NCBI RefSeq assembly: GCF_025685655.1 | Contig: NZ_JAGSYG010000001.1 | Span: 248,001-312,000 of the forward strand | Origin: Acidicapsa ligni | GTDB lineage: Bacteria > Acidobacteriota > Terriglobia > Terriglobales > Acidobacteriaceae | Direction: 5' to 3' | DNA: 64,000 bases | Shown here: piece after piece, positions 1 through 9,191 of the stretch | How the letters are laid out: the number at the start of each line of letters is the position of its first letter | How positions within the stretch are numbered: position 1 is the first letter of the stretch | The notes under the pieces: generated by a model | What the model was told of the DNA's origin: nothing | The model's input: the letters and a program-made list of their open reading frames with translations, nothing else | Database searches by the model: none | Program-made: the position numbers and the translations under genes

Positions 1-317
1 TCTGCAAGGTGCGACTTCTTGCTGCGATCGGCGATCTTGATCGCTTCATCGAGCTTGCTGTCTTTCAGAGCGCCAGCGACCTTAGGAGCAAACTCGCGGG
101 ACTGCTTGCGGGCTGCTGTGAAGTAAAGGTAACGATCGATCATGACCGCGAGAGACCAGATGGACATGATGAAGAGCACGACTGCGATGCCCTTGGCGAA
201 GTAACCCATGTTGGTCCAGAGACCAACGAGGCTGAAGTCAGGGCCTGCGGCTGCGTCCTGGAACATGGCAAGGCTGATCGGGTGTGAGGCGAGATGTGCA
301 AATTGAGCGAGAATCAC
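1..317 (-). CDS. exbB: MotA/TolQ/ExbB proton channel protein (partial)
   Basis: ExbB-type inner-membrane proton channel subunit that would energise TonB. The frame opens at GTG 317, with an AGGAGG ribosome binding site at 327-332, nine bases upstream. About 105 residues are visible before the window edge cuts off the C-terminus. A short N-terminal segment leads into a hydrophobic helix (around residues 40-60, GIAVVLFIMSIW) ending in MIDRYLYF, the usual first membrane helix and cytoplasmic boundary of this family. A charged cytoplasmic stretch follows. It lies directly downstream of tonB on the same strand, so tonB-exbB (probably with exbD beyond the edge) form one operon. TolQ or MotA identity cannot be excluded from this fragment, but the tonB neighbour favours ExbB. 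Confidence 0.85.
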   Translation of the reverse strand, partial: MILAQFAHLASHPISLAMFQDAAAGPDFSLVGLWTNMGYFAKGIAVVLFIMSIWSLAVMIDRYLYFTAARKQSREFAPKVAGALKDSKLDEAIKIADRSKKSHLA

Positions 318-450
318 TGAATCGTTCCTCCTGGGGGTGCGTTCTATGCTGCGTAAGTAACTACCGAGGGGAATGCGTCCGTTGTCGGTGCACATTCAGG
401 ACATTGCGAAGGTGACTTCAGATTAGACGCGAAGTCACCCAGGAAGTGCA

Positions 451-1173
451 TCAGCCACCCAGGCTGAAGACAACGTTGACAGTAGTTTCTACCTCAACGG
501 GATCGCCGTTGAGAAGATACGGCTTGTAGCGCCAATTTCTCACGGCATCCATTGCGGCCTGCTGCAACATTGCAGGTCCACTCAGAACGCGTAAATTGAT
601 AATCCCACCGGTCTTGGAGATGGACGCCTGAAGGACGACCGTTCCCTGAACGCGGGCTGCCTTTGCAATCGCTGGATAAACGGGCAGAACTTTCTGCATC
701 AGCAATCCGGTAGCGACACCCTGAGAGATGTTGACCTTCTTGGGAGGCTCCTGCTTGACGACTGGCTTCGCAGGACCGGTGCCGAAAACGCTACCAATTA
801 CGCCGCCAGCTACGCCGCCTGCTGAGCCTTCCATACCGGCAACTCCAAAGCTCGTGGATGGAGGAGCTTCTTTTTCCTCAACCTGCACAATCTTTTTGGG
901 AATCTTGGTGGGAGCCATCAATTCATTGTTCATCAACTGAGGCTTCACCTGCGGATGCGGAACATCCGGTGGTGGTGGTGGCGGCGGTGGTGGCGGCGGT
1001 GGAGGAGCCGTCAGCAACGTAACCAACGAGGCCTTGGGCAGCGCCTCATAATTGATCAAAGGGTATATGATCGCGCCGGCGAGGATTCCTATGTTGATCG
1101 CAAATGTGGCGATCACCCAGGGGTTTCTCTTTTTGATCCGGTTGCTGGATTCGAACGTTGAATCTTCAAACAT
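451..1173 (-). CDS. tonB: Energy transducer TonB
   Basis: TonB carries inner-membrane proton-motive energy to outer-membrane receptors. The 240-residue protein has a basic N-terminus, one membrane helix (about residues 20-40) and a long proline run (about 57-70) leading into a Pro/Lys/Glu-rich periplasmic spacer. The C-terminal TonB domain (about 150-238) contains the typical VYPAIAKAARVQGTVVL strand and a WRYKPYLLNGDPVEV segment. ATG 1173 is preceded by GAGG six bases upstream. The exbB-like gene follows on the same strand. Two TonB-dependent receptors lie elsewhere in the window (39456-43178 and about 54476-56953) and are possible clients. Family assignment is firm. Confidence 0.93.
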   Translation of the reverse strand: MFEDSTFESSNRIKKRNPWVIATFAINIGILAGAIIYPLINYEALPKASLVTLLTAPPPPPPPPPPPPPDVPHPQVKPQLMNNELMAPTKIPKKIVQVEEKEAPPSTSFGVAGMEGSAGGVAGGVIGSVFGTGPAKPVVKQEPPKKVNISQGVATGLLMQKVLPVYPAIAKAARVQGTVVLQASISKTGGIINLRVLSGPAMLQQAAMDAVRNWRYKPYLLNGDPVEVETTVNVVFSLGG

Positions 1174-1362
1174 GGCCGACCTCGAATCTCGTATTAGGTT
1201 CTCTAAACTTTAGACACCGACGGTTCCAATTTTGTTCCCGGCCACTTCACCGGTTCAATCCCGCGCTGAGATAAGCGTGTTTCACCTATATCAGAACGAC
1301 CCATTCACTGCAAAACATGCTGCTAAAACAGTGCAAGTTACGAGGCCTGCATATGCGGCAAG

Positions 1363-2319
1363 TTATGCTTTGCTGCGCTTGGCTGAAGGCAAAACTGCGG
1401 CCTTCCCCTTGCTGCCACGCCATCCCTGATAGGCCACGAGCATGGGAGCGGCGACCGCGATAGAGGAATACGTGCCGATCAAAATGCCTACGACCAATGC
1501 GAATGAGAAGCCACGCAATACTTCGCCGCCAAACAGATATAACGCGAGCACAGTAAGGAATGTCAATCCGGAAGTGAGCACAGTTCGGCTCAAAGTCTGA
1601 TTAATGCTACGGTTTACCACGTCTGTGAGGCTCTCACGACGGGACAGGCGCAGGTTCTCGCGAATACGGTCGAAGACAACGATCGTATCGTTCATCGAAT
1701 AACCGACAAGCGTGAGGATGGCCGCGATGACGGTGAGGCTTACCTCCTTATCGAACAAAGCGAAGAAGCCGACGGTGATGAGCGTGTCGTGAAAGACCGC
1801 GACAACAGCAGCCACGCCGTAGATGAGCTCGAATCGGAACCAGAGATAGATGAGCATGCCGATGAGCGAATAGAGCGTCGCCAGGCCAGCCTGCTTCTCC
1901 AACTGCTGCCCGACGGTTGGCCCGACGGACTCAACCCTCACGACAGTCGCATGATTGGCGTAGTGGGCCTGCAGCGCGTCCACGATCTGCTTCCGTCCTG
2001 AATCCACGGATGCATCGGATTGCTCAGGAAGACTGATCAGCATCTCGCGCTTGTCAGGGGTGTCATAGTTGACGATTTTCGCGTTGACGCCTGCAGCTTC
2101 AGTTGCCTTGCGGATCTGGTTTACGTCGGGATCATTCTGAAACTGCACCAGAACCTGCGTGCCGCCGCGGAAGTCGACGCCCAGTGGCACAGGGCTGCCG
2201 GTATGCGCCAGATGCAGGCCCATGGAGATCAGGCCGGCCACGCTGAAGATCAATGAAAAGCCGAGGAAATACCACTTCCTCCCCAGCCAGTCGATATTTG
2301 CATTGTGAAAGAGTTCCAC
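1363..2319 (-). CDS. secF: Protein translocase subunit SecF
   Basis: SecF is an inner-membrane RND-type protein that works with SecD to drive late steps of Sec export with the proton-motive force. The 318-residue protein shows the first membrane helix (about 15-35), the VDFRGGTQ motif, a periplasmic domain, then five further helices. GYSMNDTIVVFDRIRENLR is a hallmark SecF/SecD segment. The start is GTG 2319, with AGGA very close and GAAGG about ten bases upstream. It follows secD on the same strand after a 92-base gap, in the conserved order yajC-secD-secF. The C-terminus ends in a basic tail. Length fits the family. Confidence 0.95.
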   Translation of the reverse strand: MELFHNANIDWLGRKWYFLGFSLIFSVAGLISMGLHLAHTGSPVPLGVDFRGGTQVLVQFQNDPDVNQIRKATEAAGVNAKIVNYDTPDKREMLISLPEQSDASVDSGRKQIVDALQAHYANHATVVRVESVGPTVGQQLEKQAGLATLYSLIGMLIYLWFRFELIYGVAAVVAVFHDTLITVGFFALFDKEVSLTVIAAILTLVGYSMNDTIVVFDRIRENLRLSRRESLTDVVNRSINQTLSRTVLTSGLTFLTVLALYLFGGEVLRGFSFALVVGILIGTYSSIAVAAPMLVAYQGWRGSKGKAAVLPSAKRSKA

Positions 2320-2411
2320 GATTCCTATACCTTCCCAATCTCTTGGCGGAACGGCAGTTCCAGATTCGCTGCCGCCCCGCTAACTTACCTAACTACCAAC
2401 TCGCCGAGTCA

Positions 2412-4034
2412 CTAAATCGAGAGCTTTTGACCTGCCAGCTTGTGATTCACATGCGAGTCGAAAATCACGCGTGAAACAAAGACAGCGGTGAACAAATTCG
2501 CCAACAGACCGAACGTCAGCGTGACGGCAAATCCCTTTACCGGACCGGTGCCGAACATGAACAGAATCGCTGCCGAAACGATGGTCGTTACGTGCGTATC
2601 GACGATCGTGATCCATGCATGAGCAAAGCCCTGATCCACGGCCTGCGCAGGACCTTTGCCCGCGCGCATCTCTTCGCGAATACGCTCGAAGATGAGCACG
2701 TTGGAGTCGACACCCATACCGATGGTCAGGATGACTCCGGCGATGCCCGGCAGCGTGAGAGTAGCGTGGCTGTAGCCCATGAATCCGAGCAGGATCACGA
2801 GGTTCAGGAAGAGTGCGAGATCCGCATTGATACCCGCGCCTCGATAGTAGATCAGCATGAAGACCATGACGGCCAGCATGCCTGCTACGGCAGCTACAAC
2901 TCCCTGCTTGATGGAGTCGGAGCCGAGCGAAGCTCCAACGGTACGCGCCTCAAGCTGCGTGATGCTGGCCGGAAGTGCGCCTGTACGCAGGGTGAAGGAA
3001 AGCGTCTCGATCTGCTCTTTGCTGAACTGGCCTTCAATCTGGCCGTTGTCCCGAATCGCGCCGTTGATGATGGCTACATTCTTTACACGGCTGCCGAGAA
3101 CGATCGCCATGTAGGTGTGAATGTGCGTGGAGGTGTAGTCGTAGAAGCGCTCTCCGCCTGCGTTGGTCAGCACGAAGTTCACGCCCTGACGGCCGGTGTC
3201 GCTGGAGTCAATCGCACTCGCGTCGCGGAAGTCGCGTCCACCGACGATGGAAACGCGCTTGAGCCGGAAGACGTGATCCTGGGAGTCGGAAGTGATGCCC
3301 TGGCTGTCTCCGTGGAGTATCAACTCATCCGGAGGAAGCGATCCGTTCACGCTGGTCAATGCTTCCTGCTCGCTGGCATAGCCCTGCGGATCACCAGTCA
3401 CTTCATGCACCTCAAGGCGCGAGGTGGACTGAATAATGTCGCTTACGCGGTCCAGGTTGTCGATGCCCGGCAGCTCAACGAGGATCTGGTTTTCGCCCAA
3501 TCCGTAGCGTTGAATCTCGGGCTCGCTTACGCCTAGTTGGTCTACGCGGTCACGAATGGTGTCGATCGACTGATCAACCGCCTTCGATTCCAGATCGGCC
3601 AGTAGAGAAGGCTTCATGGTAAGAGTGAAGCCGTTACCGCCGCTGAGGCTTGCGATGTCGTATTCCACGCCGTAGCGGTCGCTCAGTTCATTGCGAACAT
3701 CGCTGGACTTGGTTGGGTCGATGCCGGAAACCGTGATGATATGCGGGGAATCCGGATTCGGAACCACCTGCGTGAACGTCAGATGATTCGTCTGCAAATC
3801 CTGCTCGATGCGGGCCACGGTATTGTCTGCGTCCGCTCTTACAGCATCCTTCACGTGCACCTGCAACACCAGATGGGCGCCGCCGCGCAGATCGAGCCCC
3901 AGATGAATGCGTTGTGTGATCGCACTCGTGATGGCTGCTCCCGTTACACCTTTGGGAATGCCAAAGATGCCGTAAAGGCATACCAACAGGACGCCAAAGA
4001 TAATTGCAATCTTGCCGTTCAGATTTTTCTTCAT
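2412..4034 (-). CDS. secD: Protein translocase subunit SecD
   Basis: SecD is the larger partner of SecF in the Sec export accessory complex. The 540-residue reading starts at ATG 4034 (MKKNLNGK), a typical SecD N-terminus. An in-frame GTG at 4055 would add seven residues, and neither start has a clear ribosome binding site. Visible are an N-terminal helix, LGLDLRGGAHLVLQV (the SecD signature), a large periplasmic region, and five C-terminal helices with GVDSNVLIFERIREE. The gene lies 54 bases after yajC and 92 bases before secF on the same strand, so the three probably share a transcript. Family assignment is secure. Confidence 0.95.
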   Translation of the reverse strand: MKKNLNGKIAIIFGVLLVCLYGIFGIPKGVTGAAITSAITQRIHLGLDLRGGAHLVLQVHVKDAVRADADNTVARIEQDLQTNHLTFTQVVPNPDSPHIITVSGIDPTKSSDVRNELSDRYGVEYDIASLSGGNGFTLTMKPSLLADLESKAVDQSIDTIRDRVDQLGVSEPEIQRYGLGENQILVELPGIDNLDRVSDIIQSTSRLEVHEVTGDPQGYASEQEALTSVNGSLPPDELILHGDSQGITSDSQDHVFRLKRVSIVGGRDFRDASAIDSSDTGRQGVNFVLTNAGGERFYDYTSTHIHTYMAIVLGSRVKNVAIINGAIRDNGQIEGQFSKEQIETLSFTLRTGALPASITQLEARTVGASLGSDSIKQGVVAAVAGMLAVMVFMLIYYRGAGINADLALFLNLVILLGFMGYSHATLTLPGIAGVILTIGMGVDSNVLIFERIREEMRAGKGPAQAVDQGFAHAWITIVDTHVTTIVSAAILFMFGTGPVKGFAVTLTFGLLANLFTAVFVSRVIFDSHVNHKLAGQKLSI

Positions 4035-4088
4035 GGTTATATCGTCAGTACGCACAATGTCGGCGGCTAATTCAGCCGTCGATTGTAG

Positions 4089-4409
4089 CTACTTGCTTCC
4101 TTCTTCCTGGGTGGTTACGGAAGCTATGGAGCTCTTCACCACCTCAATCTTGATGCCGTCGGGAGCGATGCGCAGGGTCAATGCGTCGTCCTTGATGCTG
4201 ATAATTGTGCCGCGAATGCCACCTGTCGTGGTGATCCGGTCGCCGGTCTTCAGATCGGACAGCATCTGCGCCCACACCTTCTGCTTTTTCTGCTGCGGGC
4301 GAATCATCATCAGATAAACCACGCCAATCATCAGCACTGGCAAAAGGAGAGAGAAACCCGAACCGCCCGGGCCGAAATTAAATCCACCCGCCAACATCGC
4401 AAAACTCAT
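4089..4409 (-). CDS. yajC: Preprotein translocase subunit YajC
   Basis: Small single-pass inner-membrane protein associated with SecDF. The 106-residue product has one membrane helix (about residues 18-37) followed by MIRPQQKKQK, the characteristic YajC cytoplasmic boundary, and then a domain containing GDRITTTGGIRGTI. ATG 4409 is chosen because AAGGGA lies ten bases upstream; a GTG six bases earlier is less well placed. First gene of the yajC-secD-secF set. A short inverted repeat (GGTTA/TAACC within about 4434-4460) sits upstream and may belong to the leader; its role is unknown. Confidence 0.94.
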   Translation of the reverse strand: MSFAMLAGGFNFGPGGSGFSLLLPVLMIGVVYLMMIRPQQKKQKVWAQMLSDLKTGDRITTTGGIRGTIISIKDDALTLRIAPDGIKIEVVKSSIASVTTQEEGSK

Positions 4410-5083
4410 CAACACAAAATCCCTTCATCTATCCGGCCGACTGGTTAATGTAACCGGCCTGGCCACAGGAGCGTCCGACCTAAAGGCCCGCTACCTTCGG
4501 TAAATTTTTGTCTCCGGGAATGGTCGCCGAGGGTTGTTTTGAACGCGAGTTCCCCGTTCCAGACAATCCCGGCACGTCGGTCACTGCCGATCTGCCAACC
4601 CGCAGCAGCAGCCCAACTGCTTTCTGCTTCCTGTTCGACACCGCTTTGCACTTAATGCTGCGCCTTCAGGCTGCCTACAGAAAATGCGCAACCTTCCAGC
4701 CATTACAGCATCGCAATCAGTCTAGCAAACCGGTAGGCTCTATAAGACAGGGGCGGAGCGCCCGCTGTCAAAATAGCCCTAATTCCGGGTCAGATTTTGT
4801 GCCCGGAGGATTAACTTCCGTCCGCGCCTTGATACATCCCTTATGAATAACTCAATTTTGGCCGGGCGCAGTGCATGAAAAGCCAGGTAATTTTCCCATT
4901 TCCAAGGGAAAAGAAGATGCTCTTCCGGCGCAATGTGGCGAATTCTGGAGGCCGCATTCTGTTTCCCTGGTCAACCGCGAGAGATGGAATGCCCTGTTTC
5001 TGTTGCAGTTTTCATCGCAGATAGGTTTTCATTGCACTGAGCTGCCTGCGGATTTCAACAGCTTTTATTGTCTTTTGTGCAGA
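4410..5083. other. Intergenic region upstream of yajC
   Basis: About 670 bases between the yajC start and the stop of the next minus-strand gene. Open frames here on either strand lack a convincing ribosome binding site and give no recognisable protein. Small inverted repeats are visible near 4434-4460 and 4755-4775 (GGGCGGAGCGCCCG). The stretch presumably holds the promoter and leader of yajC-secDF; no clear promoter was identified and no tRNA-like structure was seen. Confidence 0.4.
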
Positions 5084-5851
5084 TTAAGGCTTGGAGGGCG
5101 TCTCGGGAGTCTCGTCTCCATCCTCAACGAGCACTGCCGATCCGCCAACCACATCGAAGCTTACCGCGTCTCGACCGGCGGGGTGAAAGGTTACTTTCAG
5201 CGGGTCTCGCTGCCACTCCGGCAGGCCGCAAACGGGCCAGGGGTGATTTGCGGCATCGTATTCGGAGAGTTTTTTTGCGAGTACCGGCTTGCGGATTGAA
5301 ACCTGGGCGACGATGGCATACAGGCTCTTGCCTGTTGCTGTAATGCCACAGTAAGCCGCGTAGTCGCGAAACCAGGCCATCTGGCTTGCGCCGGGGTCGT
5401 AGTCCGGCAGCTTCAGGGCTGTCACATGGCCTGTTACCCGGTCGACGAGCAGCCAGGGGCCACGTTGCCAGACCCAATGCGCGCCTGCCGGTTTGTCTCC
5501 GGTGGCGGAGGCAGATGCGGAGGTGGCGGCAGGCTTGGCGTCGCCGGGCAGGTTGTCGTTAATGCGCAGCGCGCGGCGGACGACAAAGCTACGGTCGGTT
5601 ACATCGTGCGCATCGCCGGTGGTCCATTCACTGATACGACCGTCGATCAGCAACGCGCGCGTTCTTAGAGAACTTTCGTCCGGGCCAGCGCCAGCTGGGT
5701 CGCCGGTCTTCGAATACGGCACCTGCTTCACCGAGCTGAGCACCACGGTATGGGGCTTTTTCGGCGGCGCTGCGGCATCCATGTCCGAAGACAAAAACAG
5801 GCACGCCGCGAGGAATACCGGCAGCAGTTTCAAAAACAGTTTTGGGAGCAT
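5084..5851 (-). CDS. Secreted protein of unknown function
   Basis: The 255-residue product begins with a clear signal peptide (basic start, then hydrophobic LLPVFLAACLFLSS, about residues 6-22) and is probably exported. The mature part has an Ala/Ser/Thr-rich low-complexity stretch near 108-120 and Trp-rich segments such as HWVWQRGPWLLVD. It ends in an acidic/proline tail. No domain is recognised. It lies 87 bases downstream of the gatA stop side on the same strand, but shared function is not suggested. A periplasmic or surface role is inference from the signal peptide alone. Confidence 0.7.
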   Translation of the reverse strand: MLPKLFLKLLPVFLAACLFLSSDMDAAAPPKKPHTVVLSSVKQVPYSKTGDPAGAGPDESSLRTRALLIDGRISEWTTGDAHDVTDRSFVVRRALRINDNLPGDAKPAATSASASATGDKPAGAHWVWQRGPWLLVDRVTGHVTALKLPDYDPGASQMAWFRDYAAYCGITATGKSLYAIVAQVSIRKPVLAKKLSEYDAANHPWPVCGLPEWQRDPLKVTFHPAGRDAVSFDVVGGSAVLVEDGDETPETPSKP

Positions 5852-5938
5852 ATGTGCACCGATATTACGCGCATTCTGCTCCCAAATAATCGGACTTTTT
5901 CTTCGCCTATTGGCGAGCTGATTTTTAGCTCTGCCCTG

Positions 5939-7402
5939 TCAGGCCTGTGCGGTTTCCACGGCCCGCGCTACACGAAAGGCTGTTCCCTCGCCGAAGTGAG
6001 TCGCCAGCACCTGCATGCCTACGGGCAATCCGCTGGAGGTTGCGCCGCAGGGTACGGTTACACCGCAGATTCCTGCGAGGCTTGCCGTGACTGTGTAGAT
6101 ATCCGCCAGGTACATGGCCAGCGGATCGTCGGTCTTTTCACCCAGCTTGAATGCGGCTGTCGGAGCGGTGGGCGTGACAATCGCGTCCACGCCTGCAAAT
6201 GCGGTCAGGAACTCTTCCGCCAGCAGGCGGCGGACCTGCTGCGCCTTCTTGTAGTACGCGTCGTAATATCCGGCGCTCAACGCGTAAGTGCCGAGCAGAA
6301 TGCGCCGCTTCACTTCGGGTCCAAAAGCCTCTTCGCGTGACAGCTTGTACATCGATGCGAGGTTGGTGGCCCTGGGCGAGCGATAGCCGTAGCGCACACC
6401 GTCAAAGCGAGCCAGGTTGGCGCTGGCTTCGGCGGTGGCTACCAGGTAATAGGTCGGGATTGCATAGCTCGTATGCTTGAGGCTGATCGGTTTGATCTCG
6501 CAGCCAGCCGCTCGCAGGGCGTCGATACCAGTCTCGACGGCGGCGCGAACTTCCGGGTCCAGACCTTCGCCGAAATACTCCTGGGGGATGCCGATCTTCA
6601 GGCCCTTTACGTCCTTGTCCGACTCCGCCACATAATCGCCGACCGGCAGCCGGGAGCTGGTGGCGTCACTCGCATCATGCCCGGCGATCACGCCGAGAAT
6701 CTCCGCGGCGTCGCGCACATTGCCCGCGAACGGGCCGACGCGATCCAGCGACGATGCAAACGCGATGAGTCCGTAGCGCGAGACGCGTCCGTAGGTGGGC
6801 AGGACGCCGACGACGCCGCAAAAGCTGGCTGGCTGGCGGATCGAGCCGCCGGTGTCTGTGCCCAGGGTGGCGACGGCGAGGTTCGCAGCGACGGCAGCAG
6901 CAGATCCGCCGCTCGATCCACCGGGAACGCGGTCGGTATCTACGGGATTGCGCACCGGGCCATAGGCCGAGTTCTCGTTGGACGAGCCCATTGCAAACTC
7001 ATCGCAGTTGATTTTGCCCAGCAAAACTGCGCCTGCGGCCTGCAACCTGGCTACGGAAGTGGCATCGTAGGGTGGTTCATAGCCCTTGAGGATCGCGGAA
7101 CCTGCGGTTGCCGGAGCGCCCCTGGTGACCAGCACGTCCTTGATGCCGAGAGGGATGCCTGCCAGAGGCGGCAACGGATCGCCCTTTGCCGCGAGCGCAT
7201 CGACGCGCTCCGCTTGCTGTAGCGCTCGCTCTTTGGTGAGCGAAAGGTACACGTTCAACAGAGGATTATGCGCCTCAATACGCGCGTAATAATGCTCCGC
7301 CAGCGCGGTCGCTTTTGTCGTGCCTGAGGCAATGCCTGCGCGTAGCGCGGCGATCGTTGCAGGCTTCTCAACCAATGGTTCTGTGCTTGTCGTCTCAGTC
7401 AT
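5939..7402 (-). CDS. gatA: Asp-tRNA(Asn)/Glu-tRNA(Gln) amidotransferase subunit A
   Basis: GatA is the glutamine-hydrolysing amidase of the GatCAB complex, which converts misacylated Glu-tRNA(Gln) or Asp-tRNA(Asn) to Gln-tRNA or Asn-tRNA. The 487-residue protein carries the amidase signature: Lys88 in GIPLGIKDV, the cis-Ser in PGGSSGGSAA (about 163) and the nucleophile Ser187 in TDTGGSIRQPA. Their spacing matches the Ser-cisSer-Lys triad of known GatA proteins. It follows gatC on the same strand after 75 bases filled by short tandem repeats. gatB is not in this window, so the complex is encoded at two loci or beyond an edge. Confidence 0.95.
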   Translation of the reverse strand: MTETTSTEPLVEKPATIAALRAGIASGTTKATALAEHYYARIEAHNPLLNVYLSLTKERALQQAERVDALAAKGDPLPPLAGIPLGIKDVLVTRGAPATAGSAILKGYEPPYDATSVARLQAAGAVLLGKINCDEFAMGSSNENSAYGPVRNPVDTDRVPGGSSGGSAAAVAANLAVATLGTDTGGSIRQPASFCGVVGVLPTYGRVSRYGLIAFASSLDRVGPFAGNVRDAAEILGVIAGHDASDATSSRLPVGDYVAESDKDVKGLKIGIPQEYFGEGLDPEVRAAVETGIDALRAAGCEIKPISLKHTSYAIPTYYLVATAEASANLARFDGVRYGYRSPRATNLASMYKLSREEAFGPEVKRRILLGTYALSAGYYDAYYKKAQQVRRLLAEEFLTAFAGVDAIVTPTAPTAAFKLGEKTDDPLAMYLADIYTVTASLAGICGVTVPCGATSSGLPVGMQVLATHFGEGTAFRVARAVETAQA

Positions 7403-7420
7403 TTGGATGTCTCTTGATCC

Positions 7421-7468
7421 CTGATTTGATCGCGGATTGGTTCCCGGATTTGAATCCGGATTCGTGGT
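7421..7468. repeat. Degenerate 12-bp tandem repeat between gatC and gatA
   Basis: Four consecutive 12-base units (7421-7432, 7433-7444, 7445-7456, 7457-7468) share the pattern cggattNgNNNc. They fill most of the gap between the two genes. One of several such micro-duplications in the window. Confidence 0.7.
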
Positions 7469-7477
7469 TCTTAATCT

Positions 7478-7801
7478 CTATCGCTCGATTACCTTGGGCG
7501 TTTTGAAGAATGTCCCATCGGTGTCCGGAGCCTGGCTCATCACCGCTGTCCGGTCGAGAGAGGGCCGCAGCGCGTCTGTCCGCAGTTCCGCACCGTGCCC
7601 GGCGTCTTGAATGGAATCGAGCAAGTCGCTTACCTGGGCCATTGGTTCAATGCCCTTGGTGTCCAGCTCGCTCAGTTGCGCAACGTATCCCAGGATCGCG
7701 TTGAGATCGCGTTGCATGCGCGGCTTTTCGTCCGCTTCCAGGTCCAGATTGGCCAGTTCGGCTACCCGTTCTACTTCTTCGATCGAAACATCTGCGCTCA
7801 T
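7478..7801 (-). CDS. gatC: Asp-tRNA(Asn)/Glu-tRNA(Gln) amidotransferase subunit C
   Basis: Small subunit that holds GatA and GatB together. The 107-residue protein has the family N-terminus (IEEVERVAELANLDL) and the LNAILGYVAQLSELDTKGIEP segment. A C-terminal region with LRPSLDR precedes the final FFKTPKVIER, which matches GatC tails. ATG 7801 is preferred because GGTGAG lies about five bases upstream, while the GTG at 7807 overlaps that site. Length fits the family. It is first in a gatC-gatA pair and is divergent from the esterase gene at 7995. Confidence 0.94.
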   Translation of the reverse strand: MSADVSIEEVERVAELANLDLEADEKPRMQRDLNAILGYVAQLSELDTKGIEPMAQVSDLLDSIQDAGHGAELRTDALRPSLDRTAVMSQAPDTDGTFFKTPKVIER

Positions 7802-7994
7802 CGGCACTCACCGTTGTGAAAGTCTTTTTCAAGAGTAAGTATAGAAGGTGTGCCGGCAGCAGCTGATGGCGGTGGAGTCTGGGCGGGAGATTCTTAATCT
7901 TAATCCAGGTGTGATCTGCTATCTTGATCGCGTTCTGTAATGATAAAGGCAAGCGCACACCAGTTCCTCTCGAATCAATTCCATGGAGTTTCCA

Positions 7995-9119
7995 ATGCGC
8001 CATCTTTCCTCTCTGACACTCCTGTTTGCGGCGAGTTTTTCGACTGCGGTTTTTTACGGTGCGCAGCAGCCAGCGGCCGCTCCGGAAAAACCGGCTACTA
8101 CTCCGCTGCCTGCCCATCAGCCGACTACGGCGGCGGATGCTCCGCAGCGTGACTCCAGCTTTATCGACGATCAGGGGCGTGCTCACGTTACGCGTATCGT
8201 TCCTGTTCCGAGCTATCTCAGCCGCCAGACTCGCTACTGGCTCTCGGAACCGATGTCGGACGCCGATCCACACGAGCCGCTCGCTCAGCGCCGCGCCGGC
8301 ACGGACAAATGGGCACTGGGCGCGAGCAAGGAATGGCTCCGTCTTTATCCAGCCGAGCTAACGGAAGAAAAAATCGCGGGGGTTCCGGTGCGAATTATTG
8401 TGCCTGCCGACCTGCCTGCGGCCAACAAAGACAAGGTTCTGTTGAACCTGCACGGCGGGGGGTTCAACTCGGACTCCGGCAGCTATACCGAGACGATTCC
8501 CATGGCGGGGATGGCCAAAATCAAGGTGATTGCGGTGCTTTATCGTCTCGCTCCCGAGCATCCGTTCCCGGCGGCGCTTGACGATTCCATTGCGGTCTAT
8601 CGCGAACTGCTCAAAACGCATAAGCCGGAGCAGATTGTGATCTACGGCACCTCTGCGGGCGCGATTCTCACTGGGGAAGTTGCCGTCAAACTCAAGCAGT
8701 CGGGGCTGCCTATGCCGGCGGCGCTTGGCATCTTCAGCGGCATGGGAGATTTCGCCCGCGCGGGAGATTCACTGGCGTTGTATTCTCTGCGCGGATTTTC
8801 GGGGCATCTCGACCCGCCGGATGACAATGCCCACGATCCGGAATATGTCGGCAGTCTCGATCCCAAAGATCCGGTGCTTTCGCCCATTTACGCCGATCTG
8901 CATGGAATGCCGCCGACTCTTTTTATCACCAGCGGGCGCGATTTACTGTTGAGCGGCACGATCAACCTGCACCGCGCCTTTTTGAATGCTGGAAATGACG
9001 CCAGGCTGGTGGTGTATGACGCACTTCCACATGCCTTCTGGTACAGCACCAAGCTTCCGGAGTCGCTTGAGGCCAATCACGTGATGGCTGATTTTATGGC
9101 GAAGCAGCTCGCGAAATAG
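7995..9119 (+). CDS. Secreted alpha/beta hydrolase, HSL-like esterase family
   Basis: Probable exported carboxylesterase or lipase of the hormone-sensitive-lipase (family IV) type. The 374-residue protein begins with a signal peptide (about 1-22), then a proline/alanine-rich linker. Catalytic features follow in order: the oxyanion-hole HGGG (about 153-156), the nucleophile elbow GTSAG (about 220), an Asp in SGRDLLLSG and a His in ALPHAFWY near the C-terminus. Start ATG 7995 has GGAG six bases upstream; ATG 7983 would place that ribosome site inside the gene. It is divergent from gatC. Substrate cannot be told from the sequence. Confidence 0.85.
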   Translation: MRHLSSLTLLFAASFSTAVFYGAQQPAAAPEKPATTPLPAHQPTTAADAPQRDSSFIDDQGRAHVTRIVPVPSYLSRQTRYWLSEPMSDADPHEPLAQRRAGTDKWALGASKEWLRLYPAELTEEKIAGVPVRIIVPADLPAANKDKVLLNLHGGGFNSDSGSYTETIPMAGMAKIKVIAVLYRLAPEHPFPAALDDSIAVYRELLKTHKPEQIVIYGTSAGAILTGEVAVKLKQSGLPMPAALGIFSGMGDFARAGDSLALYSLRGFSGHLDPPDDNAHDPEYVGSLDPKDPVLSPIYADLHGMPPTLFITSGRDLLLSGTINLHRAFLNAGNDARLVVYDALPHAFWYSTKLPESLEANHVMADFMAKQLAK

Positions 9120-9140
9120 CCGTCGCAATTCTGCAGAATT

Positions 9141-9171
9141 CTCTGGCCGGAAACTGGTTTTTCGGCCAGAG
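9141..9171. other. Hairpin between esterase and glycosylase genes
   Basis: Perfect nine-base arms CTCTGGCCG (9141-9149) and CGGCCAGAG (9163-9171) with a 13-base loop. A 14-base palindrome AATTCTGCAGAATT lies just upstream (9128-9141). No U-run follows, so termination is uncertain. The right arm would bury a GTG at 9171, which favours the ATG at 9192 as the next gene's start. Confidence 0.5.
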
Positions 9172-9191
9172 TGCCAGATACACTCATTGCC

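Noticed and set aside
1248..1262. GGTTCAATCCC, resembling a tRNA T-loop
   Set aside because: No matching acceptor stem, anticodon arm or CCA end could be assembled around it.
2592..3536. 314-codon plus-strand frame within secD
   Set aside because: Antisense shadow of secD; secD has full family motifs on the other strand.
4508..5299. Plus-strand frames upstream of and over the secreted unknown gene
   Set aside because: No ribosome sites or motifs; the second is mostly antisense to the signal-peptide gene at 5084-5851.
9171..9191. GTG 9171 as the start of the AlkA-like gene
   Set aside because: It lies inside a hairpin arm and has no ribosome site; ATG 9192 is preferred, though not proven.
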